Assembly (NCBI GenBank): GCA_020852705.1
Contig: JADZAP010000040.1
Span: forward strand, 162,282-226,281
Source of the DNA: Ignavibacteria bacterium
Lineage (GTDB): Bacteria > Bacteroidota > Ignavibacteria > Tepidaquicellales > OLB5
Length of the DNA stretch: 64,000 bases
Direction: 5' to 3'
Part shown: positions 43,066 to 52,398 of the stretch, one piece after another
Position numbering within the stretch: position 1 is the stretch's first letter
How the letters are laid out: the number at the start of each line of letters is the position of its first letter
Notes under the pieces: generated by a model
Databases searched by the model: none
What the model saw: only the letters and a program-made list of their open reading frames with translations
What the model was told of the DNA's origin: nothing
Made by a program: the position numbers and the translations under genes

Positions 43066-45171
43066 ATGCGGGAAACAGAAAACACTAAATTTAAGGCAAA
43101 CACAGAAAGAAGAATAACTATCTTTATGGCTGTGTTTGCTTTATTATTTATAGTTATTCTCTATAAACTTTTTACCATACAGGTAATAGAGGCAGCCCGG
43201 TATCAGCTTGCAGCAAAAAAGCAATACGAAAGCAGGATTTCACTTAAATCTTCACGCGGTATTATTTTTGACCGTAAAATGAATCCGCTTGTTTCAAATA
43301 TAGTAATGTATTCTTTTGCTGCAGATCCCAATATGGTTGATAATAAAGATTCGGTTGCACAGATTTTTGCTGATATATTTAAAAAAGATAAGTCTTATTA
43401 TCTAAACAAACTAAATCAGCAAAATACTTCATTTGTATGGCTTGAAAGAAGGATAGACCCCAAATATGAATCACAGGTTAAGGATTTGAATCTATCGGGT
43501 GTAATAAAGCTAAATGAACCGAACAGAGTATTTAATTACGAAAAGCTTTCGGCACAAATTGTGGGCTATACAGATATTGATAATAACGGATTAAGCGGTG
43601 TTGAACTGGAATTAAATAATTTACTTGAAGGCAAAGAAGGTTATGTTGTAATGCAAAAAGACGGGCTTGGTAGAAAACGTCCTGCTGTTGAATATCCAAG
43701 AGAGGAACCCGTTGACGGTAATAATGTAATCCTTACAATTGATATGAATATACAGAAAATTGTTGAAGAAGAACTTCAGGCAGGAGTAGAAGCTAATAAC
43801 TCATCTGGCGGTAAAGTAATTGTAATGAATGTTAAAACGGGTGAAATTTTAGCTATGCATTCTATTAATCTTGATGGCAGCAGCAGTGATAAAATTGCTG
43901 AAATTACTGATATGTATGAACCCGGTTCCACATTTAAAATAGTTACTGCTGCTGCTGCACTTGAAGAAAATTTATACAGCAAGTATGATATTATAAATAC
44001 CTATGGCGGTGAATATATGAATATCAAAGATTCTCATAAGTCCTCTAGTCTTACTTTTACACAGGTAATAGAGCTTTCAAGCAATATAGGTACAAATCAA
44101 ATTGCAGGAAAACTGGGGAAGGAAAGATTTTATAAATATGCAAGAGATTTTGGTTTTGGAATCACAACCGGTCTTGACCTTCCGGGGGAAATGAAAGGTA
44201 AACTTAAAAGACCGATTGAATTTTCACCTGTGTCATTAAACTATATGTCCATAGGATATGAAGTTCTTGTAACAGCTTTGCAAATGGCAAATGCTTATTC
44301 ATGTATAGCTAACGGCGGGATGATGATGAAACCATTTATTATTAAAAAGATTCTTGAGCCAAACGGAACATTAATAAAAGAATTTAAGCCGGTTGAAATA
44401 AGAAATGTTATTTCTAAAAATACCGCAAAACAGCTTACAGAAATGTTTGTAGGAGTTGTTGAACGCGGTACAGGAAAAGATGCCGCTATAGAAAATATTA
44501 AAATTGCCGGAAAAACCGGTACATCACAAAAATTAGTTGATGGAAATTATTCAAAAAGCAAATACACTTCTTCATTTATTGGATACTTTCCGGCTGATAA
44601 CCCACAAATAGTTGTTGCTGTGATAATTGATGCACCTGGTAACGGTGAAATTTACGGAGGAAAAGTATCTGCTCCAATATTCAGAAAAATTTCTGAAAGA
44701 ATAATTAATATGACCGGGCTGCACGAATTTACTCAGCCCGAAAATAACGCTGATTTAGTTTATACTTCTAACACCATTTCAGAACATACTCCGCTGAATC
44801 TGGTGAATTTTGATATTAGTGATGCTGTTAAATTTCTGAACAATAATGAGATACCGTTTGAAATACAGGGACCAAAGAAAAATTCTGTAGTAATTTCACA
44901 AGAGGAAATTAAGGATGAAAACGGAAGCAGTAAATTGAAACTTATTACAGCAGGAAATGACGGTGAATTTAAAATTAGTAAAGAATCTGTAAAAATGCCT
45001 GATTTGAGAGGAATGAGTTTAAGGAAATGCATTAAAATAATTTCAGGATTGGGTATTAATTACAAAATAAACGGAACAGGTAAAGTTTTAGCACAAATGC
45101 CTGAAGCAGGCAGTAAACTGGAAAACGGTCAGCAGGTTATAATAAATTGCAGTGATCCATTAGTAAACTAA
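43066..45171 (+). CDS. ftsI: Penicillin-binding protein FtsI with C-terminal PASTA domain
   Basis: 701-residue septal transpeptidase. One transmembrane helix (17-38) is followed by the PBP dimerisation domain with GIIFDRKMNPL. The catalytic domain has STFK (288-291) with the nucleophile Ser288, SSN (338-340) and KTGTSQK (483-489). The C-terminus, about 637-701, is a PASTA-like domain with VKMPDLRGMSLRKCIKIISGLG and VLAQMPEAGSKL, which binds uncrosslinked peptidoglycan in some proteins. It is ATG-initiated and sits between ftsL and murE. Confidence 0.95.
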   Translation: MRETENTKFKANTERRITIFMAVFALLFIVILYKLFTIQVIEAARYQLAAKKQYESRISLKSSRGIIFDRKMNPLVSNIVMYSFAADPNMVDNKDSVAQIFADIFKKDKSYYLNKLNQQNTSFVWLERRIDPKYESQVKDLNLSGVIKLNEPNRVFNYEKLSAQIVGYTDIDNNGLSGVELELNNLLEGKEGYVVMQKDGLGRKRPAVEYPREEPVDGNNVILTIDMNIQKIVEEELQAGVEANNSSGGKVIVMNVKTGEILAMHSINLDGSSSDKIAEITDMYEPGSTFKIVTAAAALEENLYSKYDIINTYGGEYMNIKDSHKSSSLTFTQVIELSSNIGTNQIAGKLGKERFYKYARDFGFGITTGLDLPGEMKGKLKRPIEFSPVSLNYMSIGYEVLVTALQMANAYSCIANGGMMMKPFIIKKILEPNGTLIKEFKPVEIRNVISKNTAKQLTEMFVGVVERGTGKDAAIENIKIAGKTGTSQKLVDGNYSKSKYTSSFIGYFPADNPQIVVAVIIDAPGNGEIYGGKVSAPIFRKISERIINMTGLHEFTQPENNADLVYTSNTISEHTPLNLVNFDISDAVKFLNNNEIPFEIQGPKKNSVVISQEEIKDENGSSKLKLITAGNDGEFKISKESVKMPDLRGMSLRKCIKIISGLGINYKINGTGKVLAQMPEAGSKLENGQQVIINCSDPLVN

Positions 45172-45172
45172 A

Positions 45173-46663
45173 ATGATGTTTAATGAATTGCTCACAGCAG
45201 CAAATGAAATATTGATAAACCCTGTAAAAAGTATTGATTTTAAAATCAATAAGCTTACATGCAGCTCAAAAAATATTGAGCAAAATGATGTTTTTTTTGC
45301 TGTGAAGGGCTTTAAAACAGATGGAAACAAATTTGTAAGCGATGCTTTTAATTCAGGTGCAATGGCTGTAATTTCAGATGCTGAAAGGCAAACCGCTGAT
45401 AACAGAATTATCAATGTAAGTGATGTACGCAAAGCTATGGCAGTGATGAGCACTGCATTTTACGGTAATCCCTCTAAAAAACTTAAAATGATTGGTGTTA
45501 CCGGAACTAACGGTAAAACAACAGTTACTTCTATTATTAATTATGTATTGCAGAAATGCGGTAAAATAACCGGTTTAATTGGCACTAACGGAAACTGCAT
45601 TAACAACAGATTTATTAAAACAGAACATACAACTCCGGAAGCTATTGAGCTTAATGCTTTATTAAAACAAATGGCTGATGAAGAAGTTGAGTATGCAGTA
45701 ATGGAAGTATCATCACACTCGCTTGCCTTGCAAAGAGTTTATGGTATTGAGTTTGATATTACGGTTTTCACAAACTTAACACCTGAGCACCTGGATTTTC
45801 ATAATGATATGGAAAGTTATTTTTCAGCTAAAAAAATATTATTTGATACGTTAAAACCAATCAGTTCAAAAGGAATTCAATCTGCAGCTATTTATAACTG
45901 CAATGATGAATATGGTGAAAAAATAGTGCTGGGCAGTGATGCTGAAAAAATATCTTACGGTATTGAATGCGGGGCATATTCAGCAAGCAATATTGAAATG
46001 GATATAAACGGAATGAAATTTGATGTACATCTTCCGGATAATCATGAAAAAATTAACAAGGTAACCATCAATACCGGGTTAACCGGAAAGTTTAATGTAC
46101 ATAATATCCTTGCATCAATTGCAGCACTTCATTCACTTGGTATAAACATAAAAGATATTGTTAATTACTTTGGAGAGTTTGATTCTGTTGAAGGCAGATT
46201 TAACAAGATAAAATTAAATAACGGTGCAGTTGCTATTATTGATTACTCACATACACCTGATTCATTACTTAAAGCATTAACTTCAATCCGTGAAATACTT
46301 GATGAAAGCAAATCCGGAGGAAAAATAATTACGGTTTTTGGCTGCGGTGGAAACAGAGATAAAAAGAAACGCCCTGTTATGGGAAATATTGCTGTAAAAT
46401 ACAGCAATGAAGCAATAATTACTTCAGATAATCCAAGAAATGAAGACCCGATGCAGATAATTGAAGAAATAAAATCAGGTATTACAAGCGATAACTATTC
46501 TGTTGAAGTAAACCGTGAACTTGCCATTAAAAAAGCAGTTGGGCTAAGCAAAATAAATGATATAATCTTAATAGCAGGCAAAGGACACGAAACGTATCAG
46601 GAAATAAATGGCGTTAAATATCACTTAAGCGATACGGAAATTGCCTTAAAATACGGGAAATGA
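45173..46663 (+). CDS. murE: UDP-MurNAc-tripeptide ligase MurE
   Basis: Adds the third amino acid to the peptidoglycan stem. The P-loop is GTNGKTT (111-117). The amino-acid-binding motif is DNPR (419-422), which is typical of meso-diaminopimelate-specific MurE, so the cell wall is probably of the DAP type. Motif HTTPEAIELNALL and HLDFHNDMESYFSAK are typical. It is 496 residues long. Its TGA stop overlaps the murF ATG as ATGA. Confidence 0.97.
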   Translation: MMFNELLTAANEILINPVKSIDFKINKLTCSSKNIEQNDVFFAVKGFKTDGNKFVSDAFNSGAMAVISDAERQTADNRIINVSDVRKAMAVMSTAFYGNPSKKLKMIGVTGTNGKTTVTSIINYVLQKCGKITGLIGTNGNCINNRFIKTEHTTPEAIELNALLKQMADEEVEYAVMEVSSHSLALQRVYGIEFDITVFTNLTPEHLDFHNDMESYFSAKKILFDTLKPISSKGIQSAAIYNCNDEYGEKIVLGSDAEKISYGIECGAYSASNIEMDINGMKFDVHLPDNHEKINKVTINTGLTGKFNVHNILASIAALHSLGINIKDIVNYFGEFDSVEGRFNKIKLNNGAVAIIDYSHTPDSLLKALTSIREILDESKSGGKIITVFGCGGNRDKKKRPVMGNIAVKYSNEAIITSDNPRNEDPMQIIEEIKSGITSDNYSVEVNRELAIKKAVGLSKINDIILIAGKGHETYQEINGVKYHLSDTEIALKYGK

Positions 46664-48060
46664 ATTTAAGCTTAGATGATCTTAAAAAAATCAGCGGTTT
46701 TAAAATAATTAATGCTGAAAAGTTTAAAAATAAAAAGTTTACAGGTGTTTCAATTGATTCAAGAAAATGCAGTAAAAATGATTTATTTATTGCTATAAAA
46801 GGTGAAAAATTTGATGGACATAATTTTGTAAGTAAAGTATTTTTAAACGGCACACAAGCTGCCGTTGTTGCAGAAAATTGGTACAAAAAAAATAAAGTTT
46901 CAATAAATCGTTCTTTAAACAATAAATATTTAATAATAGTAAAGGATACTGTTAAGGCACTTGGTGAAATTGCCCGGATTTACAGAAATAAATTTGTGTT
47001 ACCTGTTATTGGAATCGGCGGAAGCAACGGTAAAACAACAACAAAAGATTTTATTGCTGAAGTTCTTTCTGTAAAATATAATGTGCTTAAAACAAAGGGT
47101 AATTTAAATAATCAAATTGGTGTACCGCTCACACTTTTTGAACTGAATAATAAGCATGATATAGCAGTAATTGAGCTTGGTACAAATCACTTTGGAGAAA
47201 TTGATAGTCTTTGCAGAATTGCTCAGCCGCAATTTGGTTTAATTACAAACATCGGAAAAGAACATCTTGAGTTTCTTAATGACTTAAAAGGAACAGCAAA
47301 GGCAGAAGGTGAGCTGGCAGAATATTTAAAAGAATTTTACGGCACATTTTTTTTAAATGCTGATGATAAGTATCTTTTAAAATATAAAAATAGTAAAAAT
47401 TTAAAAAAAATAAGTTTTGGATTTAAAGGTAAATGTGATATTAATGGTAAGGTTACTGGATTTACAGGTTTTAAGCCAAAAATAGAAATTACAAGCGGAA
47501 AGAAAAAAATTACTGCCCAATTAAAAAATATCGGATTGCAAAGCTCTTATGCAGCACTTTGTGCTGCAGCTGTTGGGTTTTATTTTGAAATACCGGTTCA
47601 GAAATTGAAACAGGTTTTATCGGGTTATAAAATTAAATCAAACAGCCGGAATCAGCTTAAAACCAGTAACTCAATAATGGTTATTGATGATACATATAAT
47701 TCAAACCCAGATTCAGTTAAAGCAGCTCTAGAAAACCTGAAGGCATATAATGTTAAAGGAAACAAATATGTAGTTCTTGGTGATATGTTAGAGCTCGGTA
47801 AAGTTTCAAAAGCAGAACATGAAGCAACAGGCAGGCTGATTAAAAAAATGGGCTTTAATTTTCTTTTAACGTATGGCAAACAATCAAGTTATACTTTTAA
47901 ATCAGCAAAAGGTATAAAAAATAATTTTCATTTTGAAAACAAAGAAACATTATCAGCATTTTTAAAACTGCACGTTAAAAAGGGTGATATGGTTTTAGTT
48001 AAGGGATCCCGTTCCATGAAAATGGAAGATATAGTTAACAACTTAATAAGTAAAAACTAA
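46660..48060 (+). CDS. murF: UDP-MurNAc-pentapeptide synthetase MurF
   Basis: Adds D-Ala-D-Ala to form the pentapeptide precursor. The ATP loop is GSNGKTT (121-127), followed by KTKGNLNNQIGVPLTLF, ELGTNHFGEI and DDTYNSNPDSVKAAL. At 466 residues it is full length. It overlaps murE by four bases (ATGA), implying translational coupling. It is somewhat more lysine-rich than its neighbours. Confidence 0.97.
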   Translation: MNLSLDDLKKISGFKIINAEKFKNKKFTGVSIDSRKCSKNDLFIAIKGEKFDGHNFVSKVFLNGTQAAVVAENWYKKNKVSINRSLNNKYLIIVKDTVKALGEIARIYRNKFVLPVIGIGGSNGKTTTKDFIAEVLSVKYNVLKTKGNLNNQIGVPLTLFELNNKHDIAVIELGTNHFGEIDSLCRIAQPQFGLITNIGKEHLEFLNDLKGTAKAEGELAEYLKEFYGTFFLNADDKYLLKYKNSKNLKKISFGFKGKCDINGKVTGFTGFKPKIEITSGKKKITAQLKNIGLQSSYAALCAAAVGFYFEIPVQKLKQVLSGYKIKSNSRNQLKTSNSIMVIDDTYNSNPDSVKAALENLKAYNVKGNKYVVLGDMLELGKVSKAEHEATGRLIKKMGFNFLLTYGKQSSYTFKSAKGIKNNFHFENKETLSAFLKLHVKKGDMVLVKGSRSMKMEDIVNNLISKN

Positions 48061-48070
48061 CTTAAATATA

Positions 48071-49180
48071 TTGTTATACTTTTTAGCAGAATACATTAAC
48101 AGAACATTTAATCCACCGGGGTTTAATATTTTCCGTTTTATAACCTGGCGGTCTGCTCTTTCTGCAATAACTGCTATGCTTATATGTTTCTGGATTGGAC
48201 CTAAAATATTAAAAGTATTAAAAAAGAGGCATGTTGGTGAAGAAATAAGAAACGATGGACCGCAATCACATTTTTCAAAAGCTGGAACTCCAACTATGGG
48301 GGGTGTTATTGTACTGCTTGCAATAATTATTCCTGTGCTGTTGTGGGGTGACTTAAGAAATACTTATACCTTACTGATTTTACTTGCTACAATTTGGATG
48401 GGACTTGTGGGATTTATTGATGATTATTTAAAGGTCTTTAAAAAAATGAAAAAAGGTCTTGTGGCAAGATACAAACTTATGAATCAGGTAGGTTTGGGTA
48501 TTGTAATAGCTTCTTTGATATTCTTTTTACCCGAATTTCAGAAAATTAATTCTGTAACAACTATTCCGTTCATTAAACAAATTGAGTTTGATTTTTCGTA
48601 TGTATATATACCAATTATGGTATTTATAATAACTGCAACATCAAATGCGGTTAATCTTACTGATGGGCTTGACGGGCTTGCAATTGGTACCGTAGGTATT
48701 GCAGGGCTGGCACTTGGATTAATTGCATATCTTTCAGGTAACGAAATTTTTAGCCGATACCTTAATATAATTTACCTTCCGGGTAATGGGGAGCTAGCTG
48801 TTTATTGTGCCGCACTTGTTGGGGCATCTCTGGGATTTCTTTGGTTTAACTCATACCCTGCACAGGTATTTATGGGTGATACCGGCTCTCTGGCTTTAGG
48901 CGGTGCAATTGGAACACTTGCTATCCTTGTAAAAAAAGAGTTTCTCCTGCCTATACTTGGCGGAATATTTTTTGCTGAATCACTTTCAGTAATAATTCAA
49001 AGGTATTACTTTAAATATACTAAGAAAAAATACGGAGAAGGCAGAAGGGTTTTTAAAATGTCTCCGCTTCACCATCATTTTGAACTTAAAGGAATACCTG
49101 AACCCAAAATTGTAACAAGGTTTTATATTGTTGCGGTTATTCTTGCTATTTTAACATTTGCTACATTTAAGCTGAGATAA
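48071..49180 (+). CDS. mraY: Phospho-MurNAc-pentapeptide translocase MraY
   Basis: Integral membrane enzyme that makes lipid I from UDP-MurNAc-pentapeptide and undecaprenyl phosphate. It has about 10 helices. Motifs: GTPTMGGVIVLLAI, the aspartate-rich FIDDYLKVFKK, the NLTDGLDGLA motif and KMSPLHHHFELKG. The start is TTG. It ends 25 bases before the inserted outer-membrane gene. Confidence 0.97.
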   Translation: MLYFLAEYINRTFNPPGFNIFRFITWRSALSAITAMLICFWIGPKILKVLKKRHVGEEIRNDGPQSHFSKAGTPTMGGVIVLLAIIIPVLLWGDLRNTYTLLILLATIWMGLVGFIDDYLKVFKKMKKGLVARYKLMNQVGLGIVIASLIFFLPEFQKINSVTTIPFIKQIEFDFSYVYIPIMVFIITATSNAVNLTDGLDGLAIGTVGIAGLALGLIAYLSGNEIFSRYLNIIYLPGNGELAVYCAALVGASLGFLWFNSYPAQVFMGDTGSLALGGAIGTLAILVKKEFLLPILGGIFFAESLSVIIQRYYFKYTKKKYGEGRRVFKMSPLHHHFELKGIPEPKIVTRFYIVAVILAILTFATFKLR

Positions 49181-49205
49181 AAAAAATTTAAAAGGAGATT
49201 TATAT

Positions 49206-49856
49206 ATGAAATATTTAAAAATGATAAAAGCCGCAGTACTGATTCTCTTAATTCCGGGCATTTCATTTTCACAGCTCTCCACAGGTGAGCTTAAATTAAA
49301 ATCTGCTGAAAATACAGGGTTCAGTTTAAGCAGCCACAGTTCTAAAAACAATGAGGTGAAATTAAAGTTATCGCAAAAACCCACAAAGAAAATTTATTTT
49401 GTGCCGGGTGGCAAAATCGGAATGTTCTTTCTTCAGGGTGATTACAGAGGTAACCAGTTAATTTCATTAGAAGCTTTTGGAAAATATGTTGGTGACGGGT
49501 TCTGGGCAGAAATCAGCATTCCGTTCAGATTTAAAACCAGTCCCGCTTTTACTGATATTGGAGTTGATGTAAATGTGATGTACCCTTTTCTTGGGGCAAA
49601 AAATAAATCAGAAGTTGACCCATTTGTAGGCGGGGGACTTGGACTTCATTTTATTGGAAAAGACAGGGATGACCCCCATAAATCCAGTGTTGCCGCTCGA
49701 GGCGGGCTTGGGCTAAACTTAATTGTTGGAGCTGTGTTTTTTAGAAATTATGATTTCAATATTGTAACCGAGTTAAAATATTTTAATTATTTACGTGAGT
49801 TTGATGATTTGCGGTATCAGGGAATTGGTCTGAATGTAGGGGTTACATTCCCGTAA
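49206..49856 (+). CDS. Predicted outer-membrane protein inside the dcw cluster
   Basis: 216 residues, not a standard dcw gene. A signal peptide (1-22, ending GISFSQ) precedes a beta-rich mature part, for example RGNQLISLEAFGKYV, GFWAEISIPFRFK, IGVDVNVMYPFLG, VDPFVGGGLGLHFIG, FNIVTELKYFNYL and a last strand GIGLNVGVTF. It resembles a small outer-membrane beta barrel. It is in line with the flanking genes, with a good ribosome binding site (AGGAG) before its ATG. It may link wall synthesis to the outer membrane, but no function is known. Confidence 0.7.
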   Translation: MKYLKMIKAAVLILLIPGISFSQLSTGELKLKSAENTGFSLSSHSSKNNEVKLKLSQKPTKKIYFVPGGKIGMFFLQGDYRGNQLISLEAFGKYVGDGFWAEISIPFRFKTSPAFTDIGVDVNVMYPFLGAKNKSEVDPFVGGGLGLHFIGKDRDDPHKSSVAARGGLGLNLIVGAVFFRNYDFNIVTELKYFNYLREFDDLRYQGIGLNVGVTFP

Positions 49857-49872
49857 TTTTATTTTTAAAAAA

Positions 49873-51243
49873 TTGATAGAAGTACTAGAGGAAGAAAAAA
49901 AAGTAACAGTAGTTGGCGCTGCCCGAAGCGGGATAGCCGCTGCGAAGCTGCTTAACAAGAAAGGGTTTAAAGTATTTTTAACCGATTCTGCTCCAAAAGA
50001 AAAAATTGACAAAGCTATTTTAAACGAAATAAATGAGTTTGGTATTGAAAGTGAGTTTGGAGTACACAGCAGCAGTGTATATGAAACTGATATTATGGTT
50101 ATAAGTCCGGGTGTGCCTCAAAACTCTGAAATAATTCAGAATGCAATTAAAAAGGGTTTGAAAGTAATTAGCGAAATTGAGGTTGCTTCATGGTACTGCA
50201 AGGGAAAAGTAATTGCAATTACGGGAACAAACGGAAAAACAACTACAACAACATTAATCGGAGAAATGTTTAAAGATGCCGGCTATAAAACTTTTGTTTG
50301 CGGAAATATTGGTAAAGCTTTCAGCGAAATTGCGGAGCTTACTGATGAAAATTCAATTGTTGTGCTGGAAACCAGCAGCTTTCAGCTTGATAACATAAGT
50401 AAGTTTAAACCGTTCATTTCAATTTTACTTAATGTATCACCAGATCATTTAAACAGATATGATTCATTTGAAAAATATCTTGAATCCAAAATGAAGATTA
50501 CTATGAATCAAAGCACCACCGAGCATTTTATTTTTAACTATGATGATGAACTTGTAAGAAAGTCTGCTGAAAAAGTTCATACAAATAAATCTGCATTTAG
50601 TCTTGGTGCTGAAGTCAGACTTAAATCAGAATCCGGTGCATATATTAATACCAATGATCTTATTTATTATTATTATATGGGTGAAGAAAATATTATTGAT
50701 ACTCAAAAATTGATTATTAAAGGCGACCATAATATATATAATGCTATGGCTTCGGTTATTTCAGCAAAAATTTTTGGTATTGAAAAAGATTATATAAAAA
50801 AAACTCTCGAAAACTTTAAAGGAGTAGAACACAGACTTGAATTTGTTAGGGAGCTCAGTGGAATAAAATACTACAATGATTCAAAAGCAACCAATGTTAA
50901 CTCTGTTTGGTACGCTTTAAAAGGGTTCAATGAAAAATTAATTCTTATTCTGGGCGGAGAAGATAAAGGAAATGATTATACCCAAATAGAAAATGAAGTA
51001 ATTTCTCATTGCAGGCATGTTGTTGCGATTGGTTCTTCCAAACAAAAAATATATGATTTCTTTAAAAGTAAGATAAGTATTGAATGTGCTGATAATATGA
51101 AAGATGCAGTTGCAAAATGCAGAAATAAAGCTTTAAAAGATGATGTAGTCCTTCTTTCACCTGCATGTGCAAGCTTTGATATGTTTGATAATTATGAACA
51201 CAGAGGTAAGGTATTTAAGCAAATTGTTAATTCACTGGAATAA
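49873..51243 (+). CDS. murD: UDP-MurNAc-L-Ala:D-Glu ligase MurD
   Basis: Adds D-glutamate to UDP-MurNAc-L-Ala. An N-terminal Rossmann-like segment VTVVGAARSGIAAAKLL is followed by the ATP loop GTNGKTT (118-124), LETSSFQLDNI and NVSPDHLNRYDSFEKY, and the C-terminal domain motif NDSKATN. At 456 residues it is full length. The start is TTG. It follows the outer-membrane gene by 16 bases and ends directly against ftsW. Confidence 0.96.
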   Translation: MIEVLEEEKKVTVVGAARSGIAAAKLLNKKGFKVFLTDSAPKEKIDKAILNEINEFGIESEFGVHSSSVYETDIMVISPGVPQNSEIIQNAIKKGLKVISEIEVASWYCKGKVIAITGTNGKTTTTTLIGEMFKDAGYKTFVCGNIGKAFSEIAELTDENSIVVLETSSFQLDNISKFKPFISILLNVSPDHLNRYDSFEKYLESKMKITMNQSTTEHFIFNYDDELVRKSAEKVHTNKSAFSLGAEVRLKSESGAYINTNDLIYYYYMGEENIIDTQKLIIKGDHNIYNAMASVISAKIFGIEKDYIKKTLENFKGVEHRLEFVRELSGIKYYNDSKATNVNSVWYALKGFNEKLILILGGEDKGNDYTQIENEVISHCRHVVAIGSSKQKIYDFFKSKISIECADNMKDAVAKCRNKALKDDVVLLSPACASFDMFDNYEHRGKVFKQIVNSLE

Positions 51244-52392
51244 TTGGAACCGAAAATAAATAAAATTGATCTGGGGATATTGTTCCCTATTCTTGCACTA
51301 ACAACTTTCTCATTGGGGGTTGTTTACAGTGCTTCTTCAAGCTGGTCAGCTAAAATGAGCGGCGATAGCGCTATGCTTTTCCGTAATCATTTAATTAGAG
51401 CTGGTGCAGGGATTTTCCTGATATTCCTATTTTCAAGGGTAAGTTATCTTCATCTTATCAGATACCGGAAATTTTTAATGATCACCTCAATTGGTATGCT
51501 TCTTTACCTGCTGGTTGCAGGGGTTGAATCTACAAAAGGTGCTGCAAGATGGATCTACATTGGCGGTTTTAGCTTTCAGCCCTCAGATTTTGTTAAGTAT
51601 GCTCTTTTAATTAACATTAGCTATCTGCTGGCAAAGAAAAAAGATTACCTTAATAATTTATATTACGGTTACCTTCCGTTATTAGGTTACGTTCTTGTTG
51701 TGGTAATATTAATTGCAGTTCAGCCAAATTTTTCCACTGCCAGTGCTATATTCCTTTCCAGCTTAATGGTATTTTGGATAGGAAAAGTTAAAATTAAACA
51801 CATGGCATTTACAATCCTTTCTATGTTACCTGCTGCAGCGCTGTTTGTGCTTTCAAAACCATATATTTTAAACAGGATATTTTCTTACAGCGAGCATACC
51901 CAAGGAGGTAATGCCAGTTATCAGCTTTCACAGGCTATTATTGGATTTGGTAACGGAGGTTTCTTTGGTGTTGGACCCGGAAATTCTAATCAGCGCGAAT
52001 TGTTCCTTCCGCAATCTTATGATGATTTTGTTTTTTCTATTGTTGGTGAAGAATACGGTTTTTGGGGTGTAACAATCGTAATCCTGTTATTTGCACTGTT
52101 TGTGTACCGTGGTTTAAAATTGGCTAAATCTATGCCTGATGAGTTTGGAAAATATCTTGCATTTGGTATCACTATAATTATTGGTATGAATGCTGTAATT
52201 AATATGATGGTTGCTACAGGAATGATACCAACAACAGGGCAAACACTGCCTTTTATTAGCTATGGGGGTACTTCCATAATTTTTAATTCAATTGCTGTGG
52301 GTATTTTACTGAATATTTCAACTTACCGTTTGCAGCCAAAAGGTTCGTTATTACGTAAATCTCTTAGCGCATCGGGTGATGAGGAAGATTGA
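51244..52392 (+). CDS. ftsW: Septal peptidoglycan polymerase FtsW
   Basis: 382-residue SEDS-family glycosyltransferase with about 10 transmembrane helices that polymerises lipid II at the septum with FtsI. Motifs: KGAARWIYIGGFSFQPSDFVKYAL, VAVQPNFSTA-type VQPNFSTASAI, GGFFGVGPGNSNQRELFLPQSYDDFVFSIVGEE and TLPFISYGGTS. The start is TTG on the base after the murD stop. The C-terminal tail is cytoplasmic and charged. Confidence 0.96.
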   Translation: MEPKINKIDLGILFPILALTTFSLGVVYSASSSWSAKMSGDSAMLFRNHLIRAGAGIFLIFLFSRVSYLHLIRYRKFLMITSIGMLLYLLVAGVESTKGAARWIYIGGFSFQPSDFVKYALLINISYLLAKKKDYLNNLYYGYLPLLGYVLVVVILIAVQPNFSTASAIFLSSLMVFWIGKVKIKHMAFTILSMLPAAALFVLSKPYILNRIFSYSEHTQGGNASYQLSQAIIGFGNGGFFGVGPGNSNQRELFLPQSYDDFVFSIVGEEYGFWGVTIVILLFALFVYRGLKLAKSMPDEFGKYLAFGITIIIGMNAVINMMVATGMIPTTGQTLPFISYGGTSIIFNSIAVGILLNISTYRLQPKGSLLRKSLSASGDEED

Positions 52393-52398
52393 TTTATT

